A stretch of DNA of 64,000 nucleotides from Myxococcus hansupus (GCF_000280925.3 NZ_CP012109.1:5228501-5292500), one strand, 5' to 3'; positions 19,324 to 28,369 are shown, counted from the stretch's first letter. A program made the numbers and translations. Notes: a model not told the origin generated them from the letters alone.

Positions 19324-19525
19324 CGGCAGTCGCGGAGGACCTGAGCAGGCCCCCCCGAAACATCTTGGCCCTTGAGGGCAACCTCCCACGCACACCGTGG
19401 GTCCGAGGACCACCACCAGGTCGACGCCCGGTGCGCCAGCGGTATGCCGAAGCGGCAGCCCGGCAGCCCGCCCGCACCGCGCGTCGCTTCGGCAAGGTGC
19501 GCGGTCGCGGCATATCCTCGCGCCC

Positions 19526-20098
19526 ATGGAGCCCACCTACACAGTCACGACCGTGCGGCACCGGGCCGAGCTGGAACAGATCCTCGCGCTGCAACAGAAG
19601 AACCTGAAGCCGGCGCTGGACGCGGACGAGATGCGCTCCCAGGGGTTCGTCACGGTCCAGCACGACCTGACGGCGCTGGAGCGGATGCACGCCATGGCGC
19701 CCAGCATCGTCGCCAATCACGGAGAGGCCCTGGTGGCCTACGCCCTGACGATGCCCCGGGAAGCCCGGGCGCTGGCGCCAGTCCTGGAGCCCATGTTCGC
19801 GCTCTTCGACACGCTCCAGTTCCGGGGCACGCCCCTGAACCGGTTCCGCTTCTATGTGATGGGGCAGATCTGCATCGACAAGGCGCACCGGGGACAGGGC
19901 CTGTTCGAGCGCCTCTATCACCAGCACCGGGAGCAGTTCCGGAACCAGTTCGACCTCATCGTCACCGAGGTCTCCGCGAGCAACCCCCGTTCCCTGCGCG
20001 CGCACGAGCGGGTCGGCTTCGAGACCCTCCACACCTACCGCGACGCCACTGACGAATGGGCCGTGGTCGCGTGGAACTGGGCCGCGCGGTCCCGTTGA
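19526..20098 (+). CDS. GNAT-family N-acetyltransferase
   Basis: A 190-aa protein starting at the ATG at 19526. The acetyl-CoA binding motif A is MGQICIDKAHRGQGLFERLY, with the R/Q-x-x-G-x-G/A-like HRGQGLF loop, and motif B-like SNPRSLRAHERVGFE is near the C-terminus. The ORF can be extended upstream, but that stretch is Arg/Pro/Ser-rich without homology. It would transfer an acetyl group to an amine; the acceptor is unknown. No operon partners. Confidence 0.85.
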   Translation: MEPTYTVTTVRHRAELEQILALQQKNLKPALDADEMRSQGFVTVQHDLTALERMHAMAPSIVANHGEALVAYALTMPREARALAPVLEPMFALFDTLQFRGTPLNRFRFYVMGQICIDKAHRGQGLFERLYHQHREQFRNQFDLIVTEVSASNPRSLRAHERVGFETLHTYRDATDEWAVVAWNWAARSR

Positions 20099-20545
20099 GC
20101 GATTAACGAACGCTCCCTCAGCGTGAGACTCGGCCAGGCCACCGCGCAACTCCCGGGCGCCTGGACCGATAATCCCCATGCCATGGAAGACCCTACCGGG
20201 ATTCCAAACTAAGCCGTTTTCCCGCCTCATCGCCCGGCCTGTGACGCCGCGTCCTTGAGACGTATCACGTCCAAAACAGACATCCTCCAGGGACAATCCC
20301 TCACCACCTGTCCATGTCCTGACAGTTGATTCAGGCGCGCTCGCCGGACAAGGACCCTTGGGGTTGTCTCAGAGGAGAAATGCACCCTATCGCGACGCGA
20401 AGAGGGCCTTGGACACACGCGGAGTGCACGGCACCTGAAACAAAGTTGTGACATGACAACAATTCATTTCAGGATTGCCAGAAACAATCGGCTTTGATGT
20501 ATTAAGCCGTCTCACTTTGTTGTCCCCCTAGCAGGAGTTCCCTCG
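20099..20545. other. Gene-free region with leader dyad before lipoprotein gene
   Basis: No convincing coding sequence in this 447-bp stretch. The last about 100 bp are more AT-rich than the surroundings and contain an inverted repeat CGGCTT-(9 nt)-AAGCCG at 20489-20509, then an AGGAG ribosome site at 20533. This is where the promoter and leader of the lipoprotein gene at 20546 should lie. Confidence 0.5.
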
Positions 20546-21565
20546 ATGCGTCGTTTTATTGGATCTGCCGTCCTCGCCACCGGTCTGCTCACGGGCTGTG
20601 GCCCCAGCGAAACCGAAACGTCCACGCAGCAGCCGCTGGAGCAGCAGCAGGCGCCGCTGACAGAGACGGACGTGGACCTCGCCCCCGAGTGCCAGGGCGT
20701 CCTCGACTACCTCAACGAGTCGGATTTCGACCGGCTGGACGCCGCGCTGCCCAGCAACGTCGCGCACAACCTGATTGCCGCACGGCCGTTCTCGACCGTG
20801 GCGCAGGTCGCCGCCGTCAAGCTGGTCGGTGATGCGCGCCTGCAGCAGATCGTGAGCGCGGCCCGGGGCTTGGATTACATCGAAGCGGAGTGCTACGGCA
20901 TCCTGGACAGCCTCGCGCTCTCGCAGGATGACGCGACCGCCATCGTCTCGCTGGTGAACAGCATCAGCGCCACCGGCCTGCACGACATCCTCCCGGACGC
21001 CCGGACGGGCGCGACGAACCTGCGCAACCTGCGCCCCTTCGCCACCGTGGACGCCATCGCGAACACGTCGGGCATCGGCGCGGTGAGCCTCCGCAACCTG
21101 CGCAATGCCGCCACGCTGAGCCGTCCTTTCGAGGCGCTCATCGAGGCGGTGCACGCCCTGCCGCGGCCCAACCACGGCACGAACATGGCGCGCCACTTCG
21201 ACTGGCTGTCGAAGGTGAATTCTCAGTACTTCAACTTCCAGATCCAGGAGTGCTTCGGCATCAGGCCGCAGCTCCTGCCGGACAACGGGAGAGGAATCTC
21301 CATGCGTCCGAATCTGGCCGACGGCGCCGAGGTCTATGCGGCGGTCGAGGCCGGCATTGCCTACGCCGAGAACCACACCAACGTGGTGGACCCGCAGGTG
21401 AAGACCGCCGGCCTGGAGAACCTGGCCGCGCTGACGTCGGGCCGCTCGTTCTTCGGCTGCCAGTACGGCTTCTCGAACGACCCGTGGAGCAACCACGGCG
21501 TGAGCTTCTACGTCGACACCCAGACGGGCTTCAGCGTCTACGTGGACACCTTCTGGGTGGAGTGA
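20546..21565 (+). CDS. Lipoprotein with helix-hairpin-helix-like repeats
   Basis: A 339-aa lipoprotein with lipobox LTGC (Cys18) and an AGGAG site 8 bp before the ATG. Residues about 48-210 consist of three related helical hairpin segments (HNLIAARPFSTVAQVAAVKLVG, TNLRNLRPFATVDAIANTSG), similar in style and sequence to the lipoprotein at 3484-4707. The C-terminal about 110 residues (QECFGIRPQLLP ... FYVDTQTGFSVYVDTFWVE) resemble nothing I recognise. Helix-hairpin-helix units usually bind DNA, but in an exported lipoprotein they may serve protein contacts instead. Function unknown. Confidence 0.75.
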   Translation: MRRFIGSAVLATGLLTGCGPSETETSTQQPLEQQQAPLTETDVDLAPECQGVLDYLNESDFDRLDAALPSNVAHNLIAARPFSTVAQVAAVKLVGDARLQQIVSAARGLDYIEAECYGILDSLALSQDDATAIVSLVNSISATGLHDILPDARTGATNLRNLRPFATVDAIANTSGIGAVSLRNLRNAATLSRPFEALIEAVHALPRPNHGTNMARHFDWLSKVNSQYFNFQIQECFGIRPQLLPDNGRGISMRPNLADGAEVYAAVEAGIAYAENHTNVVDPQVKTAGLENLAALTSGRSFFGCQYGFSNDPWSNHGVSFYVDTQTGFSVYVDTFWVE

Positions 21566-21573
21566 TTCACCCA

Positions 21574-21608
21574 CGCTCCGGACGGGAATGAAGACTCCGT
21601 CCGGAGCG
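21574..21608 (+). terminator. Hairpin terminator after lipoprotein gene
   Basis: A perfect 12-bp stem (CGCTCCGGACGG and complement) with an 11-nt loop starts 9 bp after the stop codon at 21565. No T tract follows. Confidence 0.65.
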
Positions 21609-22278
21609 CGGTGCAGTCAGGTGGCGTTGCCCCGGAGCCAAGGGGCAACGTCACCACGGAGGCCGCGACAGGGAGGACATGCCTGTCAGGCGCCGGTGCC
21701 CGCGAGCCGGGACGCGCAGCTCCATGCTGGGGGCTGACGCAAGAACGGCAGCGACAGTTCGCCCCATCAGGTGAGCCGGCCATCGCGCCCGAACGTCCTG
21801 CGCAGCGACATCGCGCGGCCACTCGCGCGCGTCACAGGTCGACCGTGAGCAGCGTTCCGTCACCGCCCAGGACATCCACCTCTCGCCGCGTCAAAGGGAT
21901 GTCCGCCCGCTGGAACTCCAGCGTGTAGGCGCCCGGAAACAGGGCGAAGAAGGCGAATGGCCCCAGTCAACGCCTGCCCGCTCACGCTTCCGACTTCGGG
22001 TCTGAAGTGTTCGGGTCGCAAGCGGAGCGCACCAGGAGTGGCTGGATGCGATTTGCGTCCAATGGGTCGCTCCAGACCTGGCTCGGCCCCAAATCATTGC
22101 AATTTACCTCAACTGTCAACGGCACGACACGCCAGGCCCCATCGTTGTCCGCACCATCCAATTGCAGACGACAGACGACGAGCTGCGTCTTGCCACCCTC
22201 TCGCACTTGTCTACGATTGACGTTCCCAAAGCCCAACGTCTGCCCCCCCTGCCCCGCGCATCAGGAGGAAGTGCATTC
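21609..22278. other. Intergenic region with decayed coding remnants
   Basis: No intact gene is supported in this 670-bp stretch. Base composition drops towards the right end, where the promoter and AGGAGGAA ribosome site of the lipoprotein gene at 22279 lie. The left half holds a recognisable antisense gene fragment (21832-21966). Confidence 0.5.
21832..21966 (-). pseudogene. 3' remnant of a surface-protein gene (carboxypeptidase-regulatory-like end)
   Basis: On the minus strand a 44-codon open stretch between an in-frame TGA at 21967-21969 and the stop at 21832 reads LGPFAFFALFPGAYTLEF, then QRADIPLTRREVDVLGGDG, ending TLLTVDL. This has the rhythm of the last beta strands of a carboxypeptidase-regulatory-like or Ig-like repeat (PGxYTLEF ... 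VDVxGG ... LTVDL). It has no start codon and no upstream domain, so it looks like the tail of a deleted gene. Similarity is judged by eye. Confidence 0.45.
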
Positions 22279-22968
22279 ATGCCTTCCCGCAACCGTCCAC
22301 TCCCGGCGACCCTCGTGCTGCTATGCATTGCAGCCTTTTTCGGGGGCTGTCCTGACTCGGGTGGGGACGGGGAAATCCTGTTTGGCTGTGATTCATATGG
22401 GCGGTGCAGTCAGCACGGGTATACCTGCGACCTGGACAGGCTCTGTCGGCCCAGGTCGAAGCAGCGCCTCGCGGCCCAGGTCGAGTTTGGCCATCTCAAA
22501 CCGCCTGTCGCGTCCTCTTCGCCCGTGAACAGCGACAGCGACCCGAACCAGGAAGGCCAAGGCATGTCCCCGGAGAAGCGCGCGGACCAGGACTGCCCCA
22601 AGCGCTGCGCCAAAAGACAGGCGGAATGTACCGCGCTCTGCGAGGAGCGCGCACAGTGCCGCCTCCACTGCGGCCGTGCCTCGGACCGTTGCTATGCGCG
22701 GTGCCATCGCGTCAATGACCGGCGCGCGGCAGTCAAACAGCGCCGCGACGAAAAGAACTGCATGAGTGGCAATGGCCAGATGCGCCAGTGCACCGAGGAG
22801 GAGAAGCTGGAGATGCGGACGGCCATGGTGCAGGCATCCAAGATGTTCTGCCGAGACCGCAACGGTGAACACGTCCTGTGCCCCGAGCAGGTCGAACAAC
22901 TCAAGAAGTCCAGTCGCTTCATTCCAGAAGACTGTCAGGGGGCGGGTTGCGACGGCACCGGACCATAG
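22279..22968 (+). CDS. Cys-rich lipoprotein, first gene of Tad-like operon
   Basis: A 229-aa lipoprotein; the ATG at 22279 follows AGGAGGAAG. The lipobox is FGGC (Cys24). The mature part has many Cys residues in short patterns (CDSYGRC, CDLDRLC, CPKRCAKRQAEC, CEERAQCRLHC, CYARC), suggesting disulfides. No known domain. It ends 2 bp before a TadE-like gene, so it is likely a component of the same envelope system. Confidence 0.75.
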   Translation: MPSRNRPLPATLVLLCIAAFFGGCPDSGGDGEILFGCDSYGRCSQHGYTCDLDRLCRPRSKQRLAAQVEFGHLKPPVASSSPVNSDSDPNQEGQGMSPEKRADQDCPKRCAKRQAECTALCEERAQCRLHCGRASDRCYARCHRVNDRRAAVKQRRDEKNCMSGNGQMRQCTEEEKLEMRTAMVQASKMFCRDRNGEHVLCPEQVEQLKKSSRFIPEDCQGAGCDGTGP

Positions 22969-22970
22969 AC

Positions 22971-23744
22971 ATGCGGCGCGAATCCGGACAGGCCGCGGTG
23001 GAAACCGCATTGACGATGCCCCTCGTCCTGTTCGTGATTCTGGGCTGTCTTCAGCTCTTCCTCCTCTCCCAGGCCCGCCTCTTCGCGCAGTACGGGGTGT
23101 TCCAGGCGACGCGGGTCGGCTCGCTCAATCACGGGGCCTGCACGCCCATGACTCACGCCGCCATCCTCTCGGTGCTTCCCGCCGTGCACTCGTTCCTGGG
23201 TGACCGGAGGGTCCCGGGTGCCACGCCCGGGGAGCAACTGGGACAAGCCTTTGGCCGGTTCCGGGACAACCACTATCAGGGATACATGGGCGCGGGCTGG
23301 AACAGCGCCGGTGGTGACACCGAGGCCCTCGTCTGGCTCGTGCGAGAGCAGCCGACGCCCACCCTCGCGGATGTCATCGCCTTCGACCAACCCCTGCCCC
23401 GCGCGGGCCGGACCGAGCCCTTGCGGCTCGAGGTCCGAATGGTCTTCTGGGCGCCGCTGCGCATCCCCTTCGCCGACTGGGTGTTCTCCCGCATCGCCGC
23501 GGCGCGGCTGGGGCTCTCCAGCTACACGGAGCAAAACCCGCTCATGATGACCCGAGCGGCGGACTGGGAAGTCAGCCCCCGGCCCACCATCAACGCCCGA
23601 ATGGCCGACGAGCTCCGGCTCCGGCTCGCGCGCGGGCACTACATGTTCCCCATCGAGGTCTCCTCCACCATGCGAATGATGACGCCCCCTCGCCTGTCCG
23701 AATTCGCCGCGGCCGAGTGCGCGGCGCCGGGGTTCGAACCATGA
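22971..23744 (+). CDS. TadE-like pilus/secretion protein
   Basis: A 257-aa protein. The ATG at 22971 gives a TadE-type N-terminus: short charged lead, GQAAVETALTMPLVLFVILG and a hydrophobic segment, i.e. a prepilin-like anchor with Glu at the +5-like position. The rest is extracytoplasmic. TadE/TadF proteins are minor pseudopilins of Flp/Tad pili, but here no Tad ATPase or membrane-platform genes accompany it. Its stop overlaps the next start (ATGA), indicating translational coupling. Confidence 0.8.
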   Translation: MRRESGQAAVETALTMPLVLFVILGCLQLFLLSQARLFAQYGVFQATRVGSLNHGACTPMTHAAILSVLPAVHSFLGDRRVPGATPGEQLGQAFGRFRDNHYQGYMGAGWNSAGGDTEALVWLVREQPTPTLADVIAFDQPLPRAGRTEPLRLEVRMVFWAPLRIPFADWVFSRIAAARLGLSSYTEQNPLMMTRAADWEVSPRPTINARMADELRLRLARGHYMFPIEVSSTMRMMTPPRLSEFAAAECAAPGFEP

Positions 23745-25387
23745 CGACCCGACTCCCGCCCGCGATGCGAGGACAGACGCTGGTGCTGTTCGCGCTGACC
23801 ATGCTGCTCCTGGTGGTGATGGTGAGCATGACGCTGTCCATGGGCGCCAAGGTGAAGGAGCGCATGGAGTTGCAGACGCTCGCGGACGCGACCGCCTACA
23901 GCTCGGCGGTGACCACCGCGCGCGCGTTCAACGCGGTGGCGGTGATGAACCGGATCCAGGTGGCGCACGCCGTCTCGACGCTCGGCACCCTGAGCCTCAT
24001 CTCGTGGTCCACGTTGTACTGGAAGCACGCGGACAACGCGGCGGAGCTGTTTCGCCTGATGACCGCGCCCTACGCCCTCAACACCGTGGTCCAATGCTTT
24101 CCACCGCCCAAGCCCCTGTGCCGATTGTGCTCGCGCGCGCTCGCCCAGACGCTCGCGCTCGCCACCGCGTCGACGTTGCATGCCCGCAGCGTTCGCGATG
24201 ACTTGCGGCGCGACACCGAGCTCTTCGCCGCGGAGACCCTGCCGCGCTGGAACGCGGCGCAGCGCATCCACGCCGCGCAGGTGGAGGTGCTGGCCCGGGC
24301 CCGAGCACGAATAGGCGACGGCCCCGAGGGGCTCGCGCACCAGTCGCTCGCCCAGGCGAACCTCGTCGCGCCCGACGAGCTCAGCGTCCAGCCCGCGGGG
24401 ACGCGCGTCACGCAGCAGGAGCTGAGCGACGCGGTGCTCGACCACGCGACGGCCCGCCAAGGCAGCGAACCGCACGAGGTCGGTCACATCGTGATGGGCA
24501 GCCGGGGGCACCCGTTCCTGCGCAACCGGAGCGAAGGGAGCGACTGGGACCGGCTGTTCTCATCGAACAGCGTCGGCCGCCGCTCCCTGGTGCTGCTGGG
24601 CGCCGGCCACATCTTCTACAGCGGCTCCCGGAACGGAAAGGGCTACTACGACAACGACTACGCCACGAATCCGTCGGGACGGCCGTATGAGCCTCGCGCG
24701 CATGATGGGCAGAGCGCACGAACCCGCGTCGCCTTCCTTCCCGCCGCCGACCTCGCCCGAGTGCCGGGCGCCGCGCAGCGGTTCCGCAACTGGACGATGT
24801 GTGCGTCCCCGCTCCCCGCCTTCCCCATCGCGGCGGCCATCGGCGTGGCGGGGCGAGGGATTGGGGACGGCTCCGTGAGCGTCTCCGCGCTCGGGCACGC
24901 GGGCGTGGGCCACTCGGTCCGGCACGCGTTCGAGACGTTCCCGCCCTTCGTCGACTTCAATGGCAGCCAGGTCCTGGATGCGGACAACCTCCAGGGGCAG
25001 CCCAAGCTGGTGACGGCGCTGGCACGTGAGCCGGTGCCCCAACGTGATGTCTGGGACCTCTCGTTCAACCTCAGCGGCGGACTCGGGGCGGGAAGAAGGC
25101 TCGACCTGGGAGGCGGCCCCATCTTCGAAGGGGCGCCGCGCCAGGTGGCCGTGGGTTCTGGCGTCGTCTACTACCACCGGTTCCAGCATTCGACGGAGCC
25201 TCCCAACATGTTCGCGCCGTACTGGCGGGCAGGGCTGACGCGGTTCTCCGTCGACCGCCCCAGCGTCGAGTCATCCGAGCGCACCGCGTTCGACGCACGC
25301 GCGCGGGAGTTCCTGGGAGGTACCGGCGCCACCGATGCACAAGGCGCGTTCGAAAGCCTGCTCTTCAACGGGTACACCGGATGGTGA
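23741..25387 (+). CDS. TadG-like (Flp pilus assembly) protein
   Basis: A 548-aa protein starting at the ATG that overlaps the previous stop. Residues about 7-35 (RGQTLVLFALTMLLLVVMVS) form the membrane anchor typical of TadG-like proteins, followed by MELQTLADATAYSSAV, the usual amphipathic stretch after the anchor (compare LQxAADAAALA in the family). The large C-terminal part carries no recognisable von Willebrand MIDAS motif. It overlaps the next gene by 7 bp. Probably an envelope-spanning component acting with the neighbouring TadE-like proteins. Confidence 0.78.
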   Translation: MTTRLPPAMRGQTLVLFALTMLLLVVMVSMTLSMGAKVKERMELQTLADATAYSSAVTTARAFNAVAVMNRIQVAHAVSTLGTLSLISWSTLYWKHADNAAELFRLMTAPYALNTVVQCFPPPKPLCRLCSRALAQTLALATASTLHARSVRDDLRRDTELFAAETLPRWNAAQRIHAAQVEVLARARARIGDGPEGLAHQSLAQANLVAPDELSVQPAGTRVTQQELSDAVLDHATARQGSEPHEVGHIVMGSRGHPFLRNRSEGSDWDRLFSSNSVGRRSLVLLGAGHIFYSGSRNGKGYYDNDYATNPSGRPYEPRAHDGQSARTRVAFLPAADLARVPGAAQRFRNWTMCASPLPAFPIAAAIGVAGRGIGDGSVSVSALGHAGVGHSVRHAFETFPPFVDFNGSQVLDADNLQGQPKLVTALAREPVPQRDVWDLSFNLSGGLGAGRRLDLGGGPIFEGAPRQVAVGSGVVYYHRFQHSTEPPNMFAPYWRAGLTRFSVDRPSVESSERTAFDARAREFLGGTGATDAQGAFESLLFNGYTGW

Positions 25388-26430
25388 AGCGCAAAGGCAT
25401 TGCGAGGACCGTTGGGGGCCCGCGCGGACAGGCCCTGGTGGAGACCGTGCTCGGGCTGATGTTGATGGTCACCGTCCTGATGTTCGGCCTGCACTTCGCG
25501 GAGCTCACGCATCTGTCGTTGAAGGCGCACGAGGCGGTGGCGGCGGCGGCGTGGGATGCCACCGCGTACCGCGTCGAGCGCCCGGGCGTGGAGGGCGTCG
25601 ACGACTGGGCCTGGTACGACTCGGGCAGGATTGCCGCGCCGCAAGCCACGGACACCACCAACGCGCGGTATGTGGATTGGGATGGCCGCCAGAGCGTGCA
25701 GCGCGCCATGGGGCCCACCCAGCTCTATACCCGGGCGGGCGAGCTCACCACGGCGTGCATCCGCACCCTGGACCCGCGCGGAGGGTTCAGCGTGTCCGCG
25801 ACGGCCAATACCCCCGCCTACGGAGAGCCCGGCGCGGTTTCGTGCATCACCCAGGGGCCCGTGGACACCATCAACCTGCCAGCGCGCTTCCTCGATGATG
25901 CGGACAATGGAATCTTCACCGCCGAGCATGTGACGCGGACGGCCTTCCGGCTGTGCGGCCTGGGCCGGCCCGCGTCGGGCACCACCTGCCGCGGCTCGCT
26001 GAACATCCTCCTCGGAGACCATGGGCTCACCCAGGGGTCGGGCGAGGACCTCGAGTGCCACCTCCTCCAGGACGACGTCCCCGGGCAGCGCTGTCAGAAC
26101 CGGGCCTTCTACAGCCTCGCCCACGAAGGATGGGACCGGTCCATGGGATGGACAGGCGTGCCCGAGCGATGGACAGACAACGTCGTCGGCAGCTCTCCGC
26201 CGGGACGGGTAACCGGTTTCTACCTGAGCTTCCGGGGCGAGGAGTCCGGCACCTTCGGAGAGTTCCACGAGCGCGTCTGGCAGACGCAGCCCATGGACCA
26301 CAACTCCATTCACACCCCGTCACAAGGCCGACGACGCGGTACGTATCGCGAGGCCTTCGACGCCGCGAACCTGCTCCGTGCGGGAACGGCGACGCAGTTC
26401 GTCTACCTCGGGAGATACACATGCGACTGA
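25381..26430 (+). CDS. Second TadE-like pilus/secretion protein
   Basis: A 349-aa protein. Start at ATG 25381 (overlap 7 bp) or GTG 25384 (overlap 4 bp); both are coupled to the previous stop. N-terminus GQALVETVLGLMLMVTVLMF is a TadE-type anchor with the conserved Glu, then LSLKAHEAVAAAAWDATAYRVE. The extracytoplasmic part has several Cys residues. Its stop overlaps the next gene by 10 bp. Confidence 0.78.
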   Translation: MVKRKGIARTVGGPRGQALVETVLGLMLMVTVLMFGLHFAELTHLSLKAHEAVAAAAWDATAYRVERPGVEGVDDWAWYDSGRIAAPQATDTTNARYVDWDGRQSVQRAMGPTQLYTRAGELTTACIRTLDPRGGFSVSATANTPAYGEPGAVSCITQGPVDTINLPARFLDDADNGIFTAEHVTRTAFRLCGLGRPASGTTCRGSLNILLGDHGLTQGSGEDLECHLLQDDVPGQRCQNRAFYSLAHEGWDRSMGWTGVPERWTDNVVGSSPPGRVTGFYLSFRGEESGTFGEFHERVWQTQPMDHNSIHTPSQGRRRGTYREAFDAANLLRAGTATQFVYLGRYTCD

Positions 26431-27107
26431 GCCGCCCCCTCCTCCTCGCGACCCTCATCCTTACGACGCTCACGGTGGGGCCCACCGCCGAGGCGAATGC
26501 CTTCGTGAAGGACGTCCCAGGGGCGGTTTCGAAGCCGACCATCGCGGAGAAGATGGTCGTCGATGGCGTCGTCATCGAGAGTTCAACGCTCGTTTCGAGC
26601 AAGGACGTCGCGACGCTGAAGGCCCACTTCCGCGCCCTCTTCCTCCGAAGGGGGCTGTATCTGGCGGAGGAGATGGAGGCCGTGAAACTGCAGCTCGGAG
26701 AGCAGGTGACGGGGCTGGATACGGAGAACCTCATCTCGTACACCGTCATCCTGCAACCGTCAGGCAAGGGCGCGACGACGCTCATCTTCAGCTCGGCGGA
26801 GCTGAGCAAGCGGAGGCAGAAGGAGGTGCCCGCGTTCGCGCCCGTCTACCCAGGCAGTGGCCCCGTCACCAGCACCCAGCTCGAGTGGATGAAGTCGATG
26901 ACCTACGCGACGACGGCGACTCCGGCGGAGATTCGCGCGTTCTATCGCGAGAAGCTCGCCGCGCAGGGATACGAGCAGGGGCCAGACGACGGGTTCACGA
27001 AGGGCCCGGAGCGCATCGCGCTCACCGTGGCGCCGGGCGTCAGGGAGCGCACCGTGCTCCTCATCCTGGAGATGGGCATCGCGGAGACGATGCGCGGCGC
27101 GCAGTAG
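26421..27107 (+). CDS. Exported protein, last gene of Tad-like operon
   Basis: A 228-aa protein whose ATG overlaps the preceding gene by 10 bp. A signal peptide (MRLSRPLLLATLILTTLTVGPTA) precedes a mature domain without recognised motifs; it has two halves, the second (TYATTATPAEIRAFYREKLAAQGY) resembling the helix found in small secreted proteins where a difference-of-position term is evaluated, and I cannot name it further. Tight overlap argues for a role with the TadE/TadG-like proteins. Convergent with the gene at 27180. Confidence 0.7.
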   Translation: MRLSRPLLLATLILTTLTVGPTAEANAFVKDVPGAVSKPTIAEKMVVDGVVIESSTLVSSKDVATLKAHFRALFLRRGLYLAEEMEAVKLQLGEQVTGLDTENLISYTVILQPSGKGATTLIFSSAELSKRRQKEVPAFAPVYPGSGPVTSTQLEWMKSMTYATTATPAEIRAFYREKLAAQGYEQGPDDGFTKGPERIALTVAPGVRERTVLLILEMGIAETMRGAQ

Positions 27108-27120
27108 GCATTGGAGGTGA

Positions 27121-27159
27121 ACCCGAGGCCGGGCGCGCGGACGGCGCCACGGCCCGGGT
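27121..27159. terminator. Hairpin between convergent genes
   Basis: ACCCG(A)GGCCG pairs with CGGCCCGGGT, a 10-bp stem with one bulged A, in the 72-bp gap between the Tad-like operon and the convergent lipoprotein gene. No T tract. Confidence 0.45.
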
Positions 27160-27179
27160 CAGCACCGCCGCTCCGTGCG

Positions 27180-28265
27180 TTAGGGACAGAGCCGCGCGAC
27201 TGACTTGATCCGCACCACCCCGTCGACGTTCGGATCGTTGGTCTGGTCCCCGATGGCGATGGTACCGGTCGCCGTGAAGTTGTTCCGCGTCAGCATCGCG
27301 ACGCCGTCAACGCTGACCGTCGCCACCTTCGCGGCATCCACCGCGAGTTCGTAGACATGGTAAGCGCCGTCCGTCACGGCGAACGCCGCGGACTGTCTGT
27401 CATCCGCCCAGCCGATGGCCGCGCTGTCCAGGTAGATCATCTGCGCACGGTCCGTGGAGTTGCCAGCCGGAGGCGTGAAGCTCCCCAGGATGGCCGCGCC
27501 ACTGTCGAGCGAGTTGTGGCGGTTCACCGACTCGACCAGCATCGTCACCTGGAGCTTGAACGGATTCGTCGGGTCAACCGCGTCCGCCTTCGCGATGAGC
27601 AACTGCCCGCTCGTTCGACCGCCGCTGTTCGTCGAGGTCTCGAGGCGGACGTAGTCCTCGCCGTAGGAGAGCGTACTCGGCGTCTGCGAAACCACGTTCC
27701 AGCCTTGCGCCGCGATGTCTTCGCCGCCCACCAACAACGGAACGCTCGCGCGGGCGGACCACGTCGTCGTCGACGTCGAGGGCGCGCAGACCTCACAGGG
27801 GTTCGCCGGATTCACAGCATCCTCGGCGTGGAGCTCGCCATCGATGAAGCACTTCGGGCTGCACTCACCCACGGAGCAAACCTCGCCGGAACCGCACGAC
27901 GTCCCGTCCGTGAGCTGCGTCCACGTGGTCGCGGACACCTCTGGCGTACATTGCTCGCACGCGTTCGCCGTGTTCAGCGCCCCAGCAGTGACCCGGTTGC
28001 CGTCAATCTGGCAGACCCCGATGCATGCGCCAGCCTCACAGGCCTCGATCAATGAGCAGGCATTGCCACATCCACCACAATGAGCCGGGTCACTCAGGGT
28101 GTTCACACAAACATCGCCACACAATGCGGCGCCAGCGCCGCTGCACTCCGGCACGGATGCGTCGGGTGGCTCGGTAGGAGGCGGCCGGGGAGGATCGTCG
28201 CCACAAGCCGCGATGAAGCCGAGAACAACGACACAAGAGACAGCGATGAGACGAATGGGGGCCAT
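27180..28265 (-). CDS. Cys-rich lipoprotein with lectin-like C-terminal domain
   Basis: A 361-aa lipoprotein; ATG 28265 follows GGTGAGG. Lipobox IAAC (Cys21). A Pro-rich linker leads to Cys repeats of the type seen in many myxobacterial surface proteins (CGDVCVNTLSDPAHCGGCGNAC, shown here in part as DPAHCGGCGNAC; CEQCTPEV, CEVCAPS). The last about 190 residues (QLLIAKADAVDPTNPFKLQ ... YHVYELAVDAAKVATVSVDG) look like a concanavalin/laminin-G-type beta sandwich. Likely surface-exposed; ligand unknown. Confidence 0.78.
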   Translation of the reverse strand: MAPIRLIAVSCVVVLGFIAACGDDPPRPPPTEPPDASVPECSGAGAALCGDVCVNTLSDPAHCGGCGNACSLIEACEAGACIGVCQIDGNRVTAGALNTANACEQCTPEVSATTWTQLTDGTSCGSGEVCSVGECSPKCFIDGELHAEDAVNPANPCEVCAPSTSTTTWSARASVPLLVGGEDIAAQGWNVVSQTPSTLSYGEDYVRLETSTNSGGRTSGQLLIAKADAVDPTNPFKLQVTMLVESVNRHNSLDSGAAILGSFTPPAGNSTDRAQMIYLDSAAIGWADDRQSAAFAVTDGAYHVYELAVDAAKVATVSVDGVAMLTRNNFTATGTIAIGDQTNDPNVDGVVRIKSVARLCP

Positions 28266-28306
28266 GGTCCTCACCACCTTACGCGGAAACACGAGGGCTC
28301 TCGCTC

Positions 28307-28369
28307 GAAACGAAAAAGCACCCGAGTCTCCGACTCGGAGGCCTGAATTGGAGTGCCCAAGGAGGGATG
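28307..28369. repeat. Degenerate direct repeat of tRNA-Leu 3' end plus terminator
   Basis: GAAACGAAAAAG, then a hairpin CCGAGTC-TCC-GACTCGG, then AGGCCT and GGAGTGCCCA follow in the same order and orientation as at 30110-30173, where they are the terminator and 3' end of the tRNA-Leu gene. The copy lacks the rest of the tRNA. It lies just beyond the 3' end of sitI, so the two copies bracket sitA-sitI. Confidence 0.75.

Noticed and set aside
21982-22236. Minus-strand 84-codon frame with fairly natural composition (e.g. LVVCRLQLDGADNDGAWRVV)
   Set aside because: Only a TTG start, no ribosome site, in-frame stop just upstream at 22261-22263; may be a gene fragment but cannot be supported.
28307-28369. 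Second tRNA gene
   Set aside because: Only the 3' end and terminator are similar; no anticodon or T-arm can be folded.
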